44,237 nt of DNA from Gemmiger formicilis (GCF_900167555.1 NZ_FUYF01000019.1:1-44237), one strand, 5' to 3'; positions 23,831 through 32,167 are shown, counted from the stretch's first letter. The notes: generated from the letters alone by a model not told the origin. Translations and numbers: made by a program.

Positions 23831-24836
23831 TCACAGTTCACGCACGCTTTCTCCTTCGGTCAGATCGAAGGAGACGATCTCGTGCACGGCATTGCCGGGT
23901 TTTTGGATGTTGTGGAGCAGGATCCGCGCCGAACGCCGCGCCAATTGCTCCATATTCTGCCGGATGGTCGTCAGCCGGGGCACACTGTACTGTCCCAGCG
24001 CAATGCCGTCAAAACCTGTGACGGAAATATCCTGCGGCACACACAGCCCGTGATCCCGCAGCGCACGAATTGCGCCAAGCGCCATCAGGTCGGACATGGC
24101 AAACACTTGCCGTAATGTCGGGGCTGTGCTTTAAGAGATACTCCATTGCCTCATACCCGCTGGAAAGCGAGAACCGCGCATACGCATACTGCTTTTCCAT
24201 GTCAAACGGCAGACCAAGGCGCAGCATAGCACCCTGACAGCCGGCCAGACGGGCGAGACTTGGACGGGAAAGATTGGGCTTGCCACCGATGATTCCGATG
24301 CGGCGGTGCCCTTTTTTGTACAGATATTCGATCATCGTGTCCGATGCAGCCATATCGTCTACGGACACACTGGACAAATTGCGGATGCGCAGGGATGCCG
24401 CGCTGTTTGTCAGCAGCAGGCAGGGGATACCCAGTGCCTCCAACTCCGGCGTGAAGTATTCCGGATTTGAACCGAGAAACAATATACCATGGGGTTTGCG
24501 CTCTGTGCAGATGCGTCGGGCCTGCGCAACCTCGTTGGCTTCCTCGTCAATATAGTAGACCGTCGCAACGTAGCCGCTTTCCTCAATGATCTGCTGCAGC
24601 GGTTCCAAAATGCCGGCAAACAGCATATTCTGGGTGCCCTTCACAATCAGTGCGATCCCATCGTTGGTCTGCTGCTTCAGATGCTTGGCGTTGGCGTTCG
24701 GTTCATAATTGTGGCGGTTTACGATTTCCAATATTTTTTGACGGGTTTCTGCACTGACGCCGGGGGCGTTATTTAAAGCTCGTGAGACGGTCCCGACCGC
24801 ATAGCCGGACTCCCGCGCGATGTCTTTGATGGTCAT
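23831..24836 (-). pseudogene. LacI-family repressor with a frameshift
   Basis: The N-terminal helix-turn-helix (TIKDIARESGYAVGTVSRAL) and the hinge and sugar-binding core are intact to about residue 243. The frame then ends prematurely, while the expected continuation (VFAMSDLMALGAIRAL onward) resumes in another frame at 24106 and runs to 23831. One extra A (complement at 24107/24108) accounts for the shift; removing it gives a 334-residue LacI protein of normal length. Either the gene is broken or a base is wrong. The regulator sits between the ABC permeases and malQ and would be expected to bind the two GGAAACG(T/A)TTCC operators upstream of the operon. If truly frameshifted, the operon may be constitutively expressed. 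Confidence 0.85.
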
Positions 24837-24869
24837 TTGCCAATCCTCTTTCTTGAAGAAGTGTCAAAT

Positions 24870-25718
24870 TTACCCCTTGACAGCACCGGCGACCACGCCA
24901 TCGATAATATATTTCTGGCAGATCAGGTACAGCACGATAACAGGCAGCACCGTAATCATGATGCAGGCCATCATGGGTGCCATCTCCACCTTGCCGTAGC
25001 TGCCGCGGAAATACTGGATCGCCATAGGAATCGTGCGGAAGGTCTTGATGTCCAGCACCAGCGTGGGCAGCAGATAGTCGTTCCAGACCCACATGGTTTC
25101 CAAAATGGCGGTAGAGATCATCGTCGGCTTCAAAATCGGGCAGACGACCTTGAAGAAAATCTGGATGGGATTGCAGCCGTCGATCATAGCGGCTTCTTCA
25201 ATAGCAATCGGCATGGATTTTACAAAGCCGGTGAACATGAACACCGCAAGTCCCGCGCCGAAGCCCAGATAGATGATGCAGATGTTGTAGGGGTTATTCA
25301 GCTTTAAGGTATCAGCGGTTTTTGCCAGTGTGAACATGACCATCTGGAAGGGGACAATCATGCTGAATACGCACAGATAGTACATACCTTTGGACAAGGT
25401 GTTCTGCACACGGGTGATATACCATGCGCACATGGAGCAGCACAGCAAAATCAGTGCCACAGACGAAACCGTGATCACTAAACTATACCAGAAAGAGGAC
25501 AAAAAGTCCATTTCCTGAATGCCATAAATGTAGTTTTTCAAGCCGACGAAGGTCTCGGCGTTCGGCAGATCAAAGGCGTGGCTCGTCGTGATGGCACGCT
25601 CGGTCTTGAGGGAGTTCATCAAAATCATGAACACCGGGTACAGCCAGGCGATACACAGGATCGTGAACAGAACGGACAGTACCGTGTTGATGCGGCGGTC
25701 TTTTTTAGTAGCACCCAT
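24870..25718 (-). CDS. sugar ABC transporter permease (MalG-type)
   Basis: A 282-residue inner-membrane permease of the binding-protein-dependent type with six membrane segments. The ATPase-contacting EAA loop reads EEAAMIDGCNPIQIFFKVVCP, followed by the WNDYLLP region typical of MalG-like permeases. A ribosome binding site AAGGAGG precedes the ATG, which overlaps the upstream permease stop as TAATG. No ATP-binding subunit is in the operon; such operons commonly share a general MsmK-type ATPase encoded elsewhere (established for CUT1 systems). Confidence 0.92.
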   Translation of the reverse strand: MGATKKDRRINTVLSVLFTILCIAWLYPVFMILMNSLKTERAITTSHAFDLPNAETFVGLKNYIYGIQEMDFLSSFWYSLVITVSSVALILLCCSMCAWYITRVQNTLSKGMYYLCVFSMIVPFQMVMFTLAKTADTLKLNNPYNICIIYLGFGAGLAVFMFTGFVKSMPIAIEEAAMIDGCNPIQIFFKVVCPILKPTMISTAILETMWVWNDYLLPTLVLDIKTFRTIPMAIQYFRGSYGKVEMAPMMACIMITVLPVIVLYLICQKYIIDGVVAGAVKG

Positions 25719-26569
25719 TATGCCTGCACCTCCTTAGAGCGGGTAAAATGCAGCTGGAGCAGCGAAATAACGACCACAAACAGGAAGAAAACGACGGCCT
25801 TGGCCTGACCGATGCCCTTCCACTGGGGTCCGGAGCGTGCGTAAAACGTGTCGTAGATGTTGTAGGCCAGCATCATGGACTGCTTTGCAGGCTCACCGGC
25901 TGTCAGCGAGAGGTTCTGGTCGAACAGCTTGAAGGAGTTCGTCAGCGTCAGGAAGGTGCAGATCGTCACGCTGGGCATGACCATCGGGATTTTGATTTTG
26001 AACAAAATCTGGCTGCTTGTTGCACCGTCAATGCGTGCGGCCTCCACCAGATCCACCGGCACATTCTGCAAACCGGCAATATAGATGATCATCATGTAGC
26101 CGATCTGCTGCCAGCACATCAGGATGATCAAACCCCAGAAGCCGTAGGTGGCATTCAGCGCCAGCAGCGACTTACCCCAGGAGGACAGCAGACCGTTGAG
26201 CAGGATCTGCCAGATATAGCCCAGCACGATGCCGCCGATCAGGTTCGGCAGGAAGAAGATGGTGCGGAAAGCGTTGGTGCCGTGCATACCGCGGGTGAGA
26301 AGCAGCGCAATGGCGAAGGCCAGCACGTTGATCAGCAGGGTGGACACGACGGTGAACGCCGCTGTGAACCAGAACGCATGGGTGAAGGTGTTATCCGACC
26401 AAATCATTGCGTAGTTGCTTAAGCCCACAAACTGCACATTTTTGACGGTGGTGAACTTGCAGAACGACAGCCCTGCACCCCAGATAAACGGCCAGACAAA
26501 GCCAATAATAAAGGCGATGAGGGTCGGCAGTACGAAAACAGGCCAATAACGTCGAATGGCTTTTTCCAT
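25718..26569 (-). CDS. sugar ABC transporter permease (MalF-type)
   Basis: A 283-residue permease, partner of the downstream MalG-type protein. It has six membrane segments and an EAA loop VEAARIDGATSSQILFKIKIP, followed by the usual LTNSFKLFD region. The start at 26569 is preceded by GGGAG. It lies ~130 bases behind the binding-protein gene, separated by a strong hairpin, and overlaps the next permease by the TAATG junction. Confidence 0.92.
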   Translation of the reverse strand: MEKAIRRYWPVFVLPTLIAFIIGFVWPFIWGAGLSFCKFTTVKNVQFVGLSNYAMIWSDNTFTHAFWFTAAFTVVSTLLINVLAFAIALLLTRGMHGTNAFRTIFFLPNLIGGIVLGYIWQILLNGLLSSWGKSLLALNATYGFWGLIILMCWQQIGYMMIIYIAGLQNVPVDLVEAARIDGATSSQILFKIKIPMVMPSVTICTFLTLTNSFKLFDQNLSLTAGEPAKQSMMLAYNIYDTFYARSGPQWKGIGQAKAVVFFLFVVVISLLQLHFTRSKEVQA

Positions 26570-26605
26570 AAGTATGCTCCCTTTGTTGTAATTTTTGTTT
26601 TCTGC

Positions 26606-26641
26606 AAAAGAAGCGGGGCGGGCGAAACCGCCCGCCCCGCT
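26606..26641 (-). terminator. intercistronic hairpin between binding protein and permeases
   Basis: A perfect 13-bp, nearly all G+C stem AGCGGGGCGGGCG / CGCCCGCCCCGCT (26612-26624 with 26629-26641), followed leftwards by TCTTTTG. The T-run is short, so it probably acts as a leaky terminator or 3' stabiliser, giving more binding protein than permease. Confidence 0.75.
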
Positions 26642-26698
26642 AACCGGTAATACTAGGTAAGGAGAAAAAGCTTTCAGTGTAGAGAAAACAATCTTATG

Positions 26699-28066
26699 TT
26701 ATGCAGCAGCGTTCAGAGCGGCCTCAGATGCCCAGCCATCGACGAAAGCGGTGACGACATCATCCCAGCTGCCGGTACCGGCGGCGTAAGCGGTCAGAGC
26801 AGAACCAACACCGTTCTTCCAGTTCTCGGAAGGCATGGTGGAGAAGTTCCAAGCCACAGGGGTCTTGCCGGCGGCGGTCATTTCCTTATCGGCCTTGACG
26901 AAGACGTTGGGGGACTCGACAGCATTCTTGAAGGGGATAACGAAGCCCATGTCGTTAGCCATGGCCTTGGTGCCCTCGTCAGAGGAAACGCACCAGTACA
27001 TGAAGTCGAGCGTTGCGTTGATGTCGTCCTCGCTGGCTTCCTTGTTGACGCACCAGTAGTTCTCAGTGCCGGTGCACAGGCCCTGGTTGGCTTCATCGCC
27101 GACGCCAATGTAGATGGGCAGCATGGTCAGATCGTCATCGGTGAAGGGCTTGCCATCGCCGACGAGGTTGGTGTACTCCCAAGAACCATTCTGGAAGAAG
27201 ACAGCCTCATCGTTCAGGAACTCGTTGCGGCTGTCGTCGCCGGTCTTGCCAGCCAGTTCAGTAGGATCGCAGGTGGAGTTGTTGATGTACAGGTCGAAGA
27301 TATTCTTGTAGTTGTCGAGATAGGTGCCCTTGATGGCGTCGGTGTTGTCGATGCCGTCCTCCTGATACTCGAAGTAGATGGGCAGGTTGGCCAGATGGGT
27401 CTTGTAGCGCCAGTCAGAGGAGCCGTCCATACCGGCGGAGGTGAAGGCAGAGAAGCCCAGCTCGTCCTTGCGGGCGGTGATGTCCTCGGCCACCTTCTTC
27501 AGGTCGTCGAAGCTCTTGATGTCGTCAACGCTGTAGCCGGCCTTTTCCAGCAGGGTCTTATTGGTGATCAGGCCGTAGCTTTCGATAACGTAGCCGATGC
27601 CCAGCATCTGGTCGCCGTCTTTCAGGGCGTAGGTGTCACTGGTCAAATCGCCTGCGATCTTGGTCCCGCTCAGGTCGTAGCAATAGTCCTTCCAGTTGGC
27701 CAGGCCGACAGGGCCGTTGACCTGGAACAGGGTGGGCGCATCGCTCTTGGCCATCTCGCTCATCAGGGTGGTCTCATACTGGCCGGAGGCGGCGGTCACG
27801 ACGGTGACGGGAACACCGGTCTCCTCGGTGTACTTCTTGGCCAGATTCTGCCAGGCTTCGTCCTGCTCGGGCTTGAAGTTCAGGTAGTAGACCTTGCCGG
27901 CTGCATCAGTGGTTGCCTCGGTAGAAGCGGCAGTGGATTCAGCCTTGGATTCGGTGCTGGTACTGGTAGAGGAAGCAGCCGTAGAGGAGCTGCCGCCGCA
28001 GCCTGCCAGCAGACCCGCAGCCATAGCAGCTGCCAGAGTCATCGAGAGTGTCTTTTTTGCGTTCAT
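26699..28066 (-). CDS. sugar ABC transporter substrate-binding lipoprotein
   Basis: A 455-residue extracellular lipoprotein. A lipoprotein signal (residues 1-~22) ends in the lipobox LLAGC, with the anchored cysteine at C23, followed by a Ser/Thr-rich linker of ~35 residues. The mature part is a family-1 solute-binding protein fold of the maltose/carbohydrate type. The start is preceded by AAGGAGG. It is the first gene of the leftward operon with two permeases, LacI and MalQ, so malto-oligosaccharides are the probable ligand (inferred from malQ, not from binding residues). Confidence 0.92.
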   Translation of the reverse strand: MNAKKTLSMTLAAAMAAGLLAGCGGSSSTAASSTSTSTESKAESTAASTEATTDAAGKVYYLNFKPEQDEAWQNLAKKYTEETGVPVTVVTAASGQYETTLMSEMAKSDAPTLFQVNGPVGLANWKDYCYDLSGTKIAGDLTSDTYALKDGDQMLGIGYVIESYGLITNKTLLEKAGYSVDDIKSFDDLKKVAEDITARKDELGFSAFTSAGMDGSSDWRYKTHLANLPIYFEYQEDGIDNTDAIKGTYLDNYKNIFDLYINNSTCDPTELAGKTGDDSRNEFLNDEAVFFQNGSWEYTNLVGDGKPFTDDDLTMLPIYIGVGDEANQGLCTGTENYWCVNKEASEDDINATLDFMYWCVSSDEGTKAMANDMGFVIPFKNAVESPNVFVKADKEMTAAGKTPVAWNFSTMPSENWKNGVGSALTAYAAGTGSWDDVVTAFVDGWASEAALNAAA

Positions 28067-28124
28067 GTTTTTTCCTCCTTCTCAAGAAAAACAATGATTT
28101 GCAAGGGTGTTGATTTGTTTCGTC

Positions 28125-28287
28125 GGAAACGTTTCCGTTTCGGATTGATCTTATAATACACCTTTCCGGCGCAATAATCAATCGTTTTTTGCGATTTACT
28201 GCAAAATCGGCCTGATGCACAAATTTGCACCCCCTGTTTTTGTGGAAAAGTTCCAAAAATAGTGACAAATTTAGCGGAAACGATTCC
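28125..28287 (-). promoter_or_regulatory. promoter and two LacI-type operators of the maltodextrin operon
   Basis: Leftward promoter TTGATT (28181-28176), 17-nt spacer, TATTAT (28158-28153). Operator O1 GGAAACGTTTCC (28125-28136) lies just downstream of the start, and O2 GGAAACGATTCC (28276-28287) ~130 bp upstream. Centres are 151 bp apart. Both have the central CG of LacI/CcpA-family sites. The operon's own LacI is the likeliest binder; CcpA is an alternative. Confidence 0.75.
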
Positions 28288-28353
28288 GTAGCCGCACGAC
28301 AATCTTTGAGAATTGCAGGAAAACCCCTCTATAAATTATTTTTCACCAAAATA

Positions 28354-28382
28354 TTGACACAGCAATTTTGTCATGTTATACT
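28354..28382 (+). promoter_or_regulatory. strong promoter of the polyamine operon leader
   Basis: TTGACA (28354-28359), 17-nt spacer, TATACT (28377-28382). Transcription would start near 28389. No other promoter is seen between the leader terminator and the first gene. Confidence 0.8.
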
Positions 28383-28561
28383 TTCTTAGATTTTGAAAGA
28401 CGAATCGAGTTTGTAAGAGTTTTTCAAAGCAATTTACCTACGGACCGCCCATCGGGGGCTAAGGCCATACGGACAGCCGGGTCCACTGCCGATCGGCAAC
28501 TTTGGTTGCCTTATTGATTGAGTTAAAAGCTCAAATTTTATAAGTTGGTTCCTTTACAACC

Positions 28562-28636
28562 ATGAAATTGCACGTTTTGGTGTGCAGACTTGTGAAACGG
28601 TCAATAAAGAGTAGTAAAAGTGTAATTGCTATATAG
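28562..28636 (+). CDS. possible 24-codon leader ORF in the polyamine leader
   Basis: ATG 28562 to TAG 28634-28636 encodes a 24-residue basic peptide beginning MKLHVLVCRLVKR. It spans the antiterminator segment (28582-28594). No Shine-Dalgarno sequence is visible before it, so expression is doubtful. If translated, ribosomes would melt the antiterminator and favour termination. Confidence 0.2.
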   Translation: MKLHVLVCRLVKRSIKSSKSVIAI

Positions 28637-28728
28637 ACTCTGACACGCTCAGCCTTTTTGAATCATGCAGGACGCTCTCCCGGTGTGGTACCGGGGGTTT
28701 TCGGCCTGTGCAAAAATACGCTGGATTC

Positions 28729-28774
28729 AAACGCAAGTCTGCACGTATGTGCACGGCTTGCGTTTTTTATTTTG
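28729..28774 (+). terminator. intrinsic terminator at the end of the polyamine leader
   Basis: Stem AAACGCAAG / CTTGCGTTT (28729-28737 with 28757-28765) with an inner GCAC-GTAT-GTGC pair, followed by TTTTTTATTTT. It ends only ~27 bases before the first structural gene, so the operon must read through it. Confidence 0.85.
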
Positions 28775-28800
28775 CAAGGGGACCGCGAACGGAGGTAAAA

Positions 28801-30267
28801 ATGAACGGAGAAGCAAAGCGCACCCGGCTGGACCAGCGCCGCGCACCCATCCATGAAGCGCTGGAAAACTTCCGCCGTATGCGCGTCGTGCCCTTTGACG
28901 TGCCGGGCCACAAGCGCGGGCGCGGCAACCCGGAGCTGACCGCGTTTCTGGGCCAGCAGTGCGTCGGCGTGGACGTCAACAGCATGAAGCCGCTGGACAA
29001 TCTCTGCCACCCGGTTTCGGTCATCCGCGAGGCCGAGGAGCTGGCCGCCGATGCGTTCGGCGCGGCACACGCCTTTTTAATGGTGGGCGGCACGACCAGC
29101 TCGGTACAAAGCATGGTGCTGACCGCCTGCAAGCGCGGGGATGAGATCATCCTTCCGCGCAACGTGCACCGCAGCGTGCTGAACGCGCTGGTGCTCTGCG
29201 GTGCGGTGCCGGTCTACGTCAACCCGGAGGTGGACAACCGCCTCGGAATCAGTCTGGGCATGAAGCGGGAGCAGGTGGCCAAGGCCATTGCAGAGCACCC
29301 CAACGCCGTAGCCGTGCTGGTGAACAACCCCACTTACTACGGCATTTGCAGCGACCTGCGCGCCATTGTGCGGATGGCCCACGATGCCGGGATGCTCTGC
29401 CTGGCCGACGAAGCCCACGGCACACACTTCTATTTTGGCGGCGGGCTGCCTGTCTCTGCCATGGCGGCGGGCGCAGATATGGCCTCCGTCTCGATGCACA
29501 AGAGCGGCGGCAGCCTGACCCAGTCCAGTCTGCTGCTGACCGGCCCCAATGTCCACGCGGGCTATGTGCGGCAGATCATCAACCTGACCCAGACGACGTC
29601 CGGCAGTTACCTGCTCATGTCGAGCCTTGATATTTCCCGCCGCAATCTCGCATTGCGCGGGCGGCAGGTGTTCCATCAGGTGGCCGATATGGCCGAGTAC
29701 GCCCGCGAGGAGATCAACGCCGTGGGCGGGTACTATGCCTTCGGCAAGGAGCTTTGCAACGGAAACTCTGTTTTTGACTTTGATACAACAAAACTCAGCG
29801 TCCACACGCTGGACATCGGTCTTGCGGGCATTGAGGTCTATGACATCCTGCGCGACGAGTACGACATTCAGATCGAGTTTGGCGACATCGGCAATATACT
29901 GGCTTATCTCTCCATCGGTGACCGCCCGCAGGAGGTCGAGCGCCTTGTCAGCGCACTGGCCGAAATCAAACGCCGCTACCACACCGACGGTGCGGGCCTG
30001 TTGAGCCAGGAGTACATTGACCCCGAGGTCGCCGCCAGCCCGCAGGAAGCGTTCTACGCCCCCAAGAAGAGCCTGCCCCTGCGCGAGACCGAGGGCATGG
30101 TGTGCAGCGAGTTCGTCATGTGCTACCCACCGGGCATCCCGATTCTGGCCCCGGGCGAGCGCATCACCGCTGAAATTTTAGACTATATCGAGTACGCCAA
30201 GGCCAAGGGCTGCAGCATGACCGGACCGGAAGACCCCGACATTCTGCGCCTGAACGTGCTGGCCTGA
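28801..30267 (+). CDS. speA: PLP-dependent arginine/lysine/ornithine decarboxylase (SpeA-type)
   Basis: A 488-residue fold-type I decarboxylase of the short Gram-positive group (Bacillus SpeA-like). The PLP lysine is K234 in SMHKSGGSLTQSS, with the preceding DEAHGTHFYFG motif holding the cofactor Asp and His. The N-terminal FDVPGHKRGRG motif and C-terminal YPPGIPILAPGE are characteristic. Arginine to agmatine is the likely reaction because agmatinase follows; lysine and ornithine are alternatives. It is preceded by GGAGGT, and frames extending upstream overlap the leader terminator. It is the first gene of the polyamine operon. Confidence 0.9.
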   Translation: MNGEAKRTRLDQRRAPIHEALENFRRMRVVPFDVPGHKRGRGNPELTAFLGQQCVGVDVNSMKPLDNLCHPVSVIREAEELAADAFGAAHAFLMVGGTTSSVQSMVLTACKRGDEIILPRNVHRSVLNALVLCGAVPVYVNPEVDNRLGISLGMKREQVAKAIAEHPNAVAVLVNNPTYYGICSDLRAIVRMAHDAGMLCLADEAHGTHFYFGGGLPVSAMAAGADMASVSMHKSGGSLTQSSLLLTGPNVHAGYVRQIINLTQTTSGSYLLMSSLDISRRNLALRGRQVFHQVADMAEYAREEINAVGGYYAFGKELCNGNSVFDFDTTKLSVHTLDIGLAGIEVYDILRDEYDIQIEFGDIGNILAYLSIGDRPQEVERLVSALAEIKRRYHTDGAGLLSQEYIDPEVAASPQEAFYAPKKSLPLRETEGMVCSEFVMCYPPGIPILAPGERITAEILDYIEYAKAKGCSMTGPEDPDILRLNVLA

Positions 30268-30282
30268 CAGGGAGGTTTTACA

Positions 30283-31140
30283 ATGGAAATGTGGTTTTCG
30301 GAGTTTCACACCCCCGATGTCAAGCACAGCATCCGGGTCAACCGCCAGCTTTACTCCAAGCAGAGCGACTATCAGCGCATCGACATTTTTGAAACACCGG
30401 AGTTTGGCCGCGTGCTGACGCTGGACGGCAACGTCATGCTGACCGAGCGCGACGAGTTCATCTACGATGAGATGATCACCCACGTGCCGATGTCGGTACA
30501 CAAAAACGCCAAGGATATTCTCGTCATCGGTGCGGGCGACGGCGGCGTTGTGCGGGAGCTGACCCGCTATGACCGCGTGGAAAGCATTGACCTTGTGGAG
30601 ATGGACCCGCAGGTCATCGAGGCCTGCCGCGCCTACCTGCCCGGCAACGCCTGCCGCATGGATGACCGCCGCGTACATATTTATTACGAAAATGCGCTGA
30701 AATTCATCCGCAAGTGTGAGGACGAGTACGACTTGATCATCGTGGATTCCTCCGACCCGTTCGGCCCGTCGGAGGGGCTGTTCACCCGCGAATTTTACGG
30801 CAGCTGCTTTAACGCTCTGCGCGCGGACGGCATCATGGTCAACCAGCAGGGCAGCCCGTTCTATGCCGAGGACGCCACCGCCATGCAGCGCAGCCACCAG
30901 CGCATTGCCAGCACCTTTCCCATCAGCAAGGTGTATCAGGCGCACATCCCGACCTTTGCGGCGGGGTACTGGCTGTTCGGCTTTGCCAGCAAAAAATATC
31001 ATCCCATCAACGATATGGACGCCGATGCGTGGAACGCGCTGAACATGCGCACCCGCTATTACACCTCCCGGCTGCACGTCGGGGCGTTTTATCTGCCCGC
31101 TTTCCTTGAGGAAATGCTGCGGGAAGTGGAGGAACACTGA
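30283..31140 (+). CDS. speE: polyamine aminopropyltransferase (spermidine synthase)
   Basis: A 285-residue spermidine synthase transferring an aminopropyl group from decarboxylated SAM to putrescine. The binding motif GAGDGGVVREL is at ~84-94, with E/D ligands in VEMDPQVIE and the catalytic DSSDPFGPSEGLF segment. An N-terminal beta domain (WFSEFHTPDVKHS) is present and the length is normal. GGGAGG precedes the start, 15 bases after speA. No SAM decarboxylase (speD), which would make its donor, lies in the window, so donor supply must come from elsewhere. Confidence 0.93.
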   Translation: MEMWFSEFHTPDVKHSIRVNRQLYSKQSDYQRIDIFETPEFGRVLTLDGNVMLTERDEFIYDEMITHVPMSVHKNAKDILVIGAGDGGVVRELTRYDRVESIDLVEMDPQVIEACRAYLPGNACRMDDRRVHIYYENALKFIRKCEDEYDLIIVDSSDPFGPSEGLFTREFYGSCFNALRADGIMVNQQGSPFYAEDATAMQRSHQRIASTFPISKVYQAHIPTFAAGYWLFGFASKKYHPINDMDADAWNALNMRTRYYTSRLHVGAFYLPAFLEEMLREVEEH

Positions 31141-31997
31141 TGCTGCATCGCAATGTTGAAAATTTCATCGGCTGCGACAGCAGCTACCGCACGGCCAGTA
31201 TCGTTTTGTACGGTGCACCGTTTGATTCCACCACAAGCTACCGTCCCGGTGCGCGCTTTGGCCCCGCGGCCATGCGCCACGAAAGCTACGGTCTGGAAAC
31301 TTACAGTCCCTATCAGGACAAGGACCTGACCGATGGGAATGTGTTTGACAGCGGCGACCTGGAGCTGTGCTTTGGTTCCAGCGAGAGTGCCCTTGTGGAC
31401 ATCGAGTCCCGCGCGGCGGAAATTCTGCGCGACGGAAAGCTGCCGCTGCTGCTGGGCGGCGAGCACCTTGTCACGTTGGGCGCGGTGCGCGCGGCGGTGC
31501 GCAAATATCCCGATTTGCATATCGTACATTTTGACGCCCACGCCGATCTGCGGGAGGATTACCTCGGCGCGCAGCTGAGCCACGCCTGCGTGCTGCGCCG
31601 CTGCCATGATTTGGTCGGTGACGGGCGCATCCACCAGTTCTGTATCCGCAGCGGTGACCGGGAGGAATTTCAGTTCGCCGCGCGGCACACCGATATGCAC
31701 AAGTTCGACTTTACCGGCCTGACCGAGCTGACCGACTGGCTGTGCCAGACCGATGTGCCTGTCTATCTGACCATTGATTTGGACTGCCTCGACCCGTCGG
31801 CCTTCCCCGGCACGGGCACGCCCGAGGCGGGCGGTGTCAGCTTTTTGCAGCTGCTTGGGGCCATCCGCACCGTGACGAAAGCGAACATCATTGGCGCGGA
31901 CGTGAACGAGCTGGCACCCATGCTCGACCAGAGCGGCGTTTCCACGGCCACGGCCTGCAAGGTGCTGCGGGAATTGCTGCTGGCACTGGAAAAGTAA
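31140..31997 (+). CDS. speB: agmatinase (ureohydrolase)
   Basis: A 285-residue ureohydrolase converting agmatine to putrescine and urea. Binuclear Mn2+ ligand motifs are intact: GGEHLVT, HFDAHADLRED (D-x-H-x-D) and TIDLDCLDPSAFPGTGTPEAGG. The start overlaps the speE stop as TGATG. Together with SpeA this gives the arginine-agmatine-putrescine route without N-carbamoylputrescine. It is followed by a ~220-base repeat-rich gap before the next polyamine gene. Confidence 0.94.
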   Translation: MLHRNVENFIGCDSSYRTASIVLYGAPFDSTTSYRPGARFGPAAMRHESYGLETYSPYQDKDLTDGNVFDSGDLELCFGSSESALVDIESRAAEILRDGKLPLLLGGEHLVTLGAVRAAVRKYPDLHIVHFDAHADLREDYLGAQLSHACVLRRCHDLVGDGRIHQFCIRSGDREEFQFAARHTDMHKFDFTGLTELTDWLCQTDVPVYLTIDLDCLDPSAFPGTGTPEAGGVSFLQLLGAIRTVTKANIIGADVNELAPMLDQSGVSTATACKVLRELLLALEK

Positions 31998-32008
31998 GCA
32001 GCCATCCC

Positions 32009-32062
32009 TGTAGGGAGCGGCGTCCTCGACGTCCCGCGGAGGGGTCAAGCCCCCTCCCTACA
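32009..32062. repeat. hairpin-type dispersed repeat, copy A
   Basis: Begins TGTAGGGAG and ends CTCCCTACA, a terminal inverted repeat, with an internal near-palindrome. It closely resembles copy B downstream and sits between two genes of one operon. Confidence 0.6.
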
Positions 32063-32087
32063 TTCTCAACCTTATCGGGGGAGAGGA

Positions 32088-32167
32088 TGTAGGGGCGGAT
32101 TCCATATCCGACCGGGAAAGCTGCCGCTGCCACAAACGGGCACGGGCGAACAATGTTCGCCCCTACA
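32088..32167. repeat. hairpin-type dispersed repeat, copy B
   Basis: Begins TGTAGGGGCG and ends CGCCCCTACA; the 3' end contains the hairpin GGGCGAAC-AAT-GTTCGCCC. Like copy A it is a short non-coding palindromic element (REP/MITE-like). It does not interrupt a gene but lies ~50 bases before the dehydrogenase start. Confidence 0.65.

Larger units (their letters stand above)
28389..28775 (+). promoter_or_regulatory. ~385-nt structured leader with antiterminator/terminator, riboswitch-like
   Basis: A long leader precedes the polyamine genes. Local hairpins include TTGAG/CTCAA (~28518), GGTT/AACC (~28547) and TGCAC/GTGCA (28569-28586); 28441-28510 is G+C-rich with nested GGACC/GGTCC and GGCAAC/GTTGCC pairs. 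The segment GTGCAGACTTGTG (28582-28594) is complementary over 13 nt (one G-U pair) to CGCAAGTCTGCAC (28732-28744), the complete 5' arm of the intrinsic terminator. The two folds exclude each other, as in a riboswitch expression platform. The aptamer part and ligand are not recognised; arginine, agmatine, putrescine, spermidine or SAM would be logical. Confidence 0.6.

Noticed and set aside
28676-28700. T-box-like TGGTACCG in the polyamine leader
   Set aside because: The sequence is part of a simple CCCGGT/ACCGGG hairpin, the T-box Stem I landmarks are not visible, and the terminator does not overlap it as in T-box leaders.
32009-32167. Short CRISPR-like repeats
   Set aside because: Only two related palindromic units of different length, no regular spacers and no cas genes.
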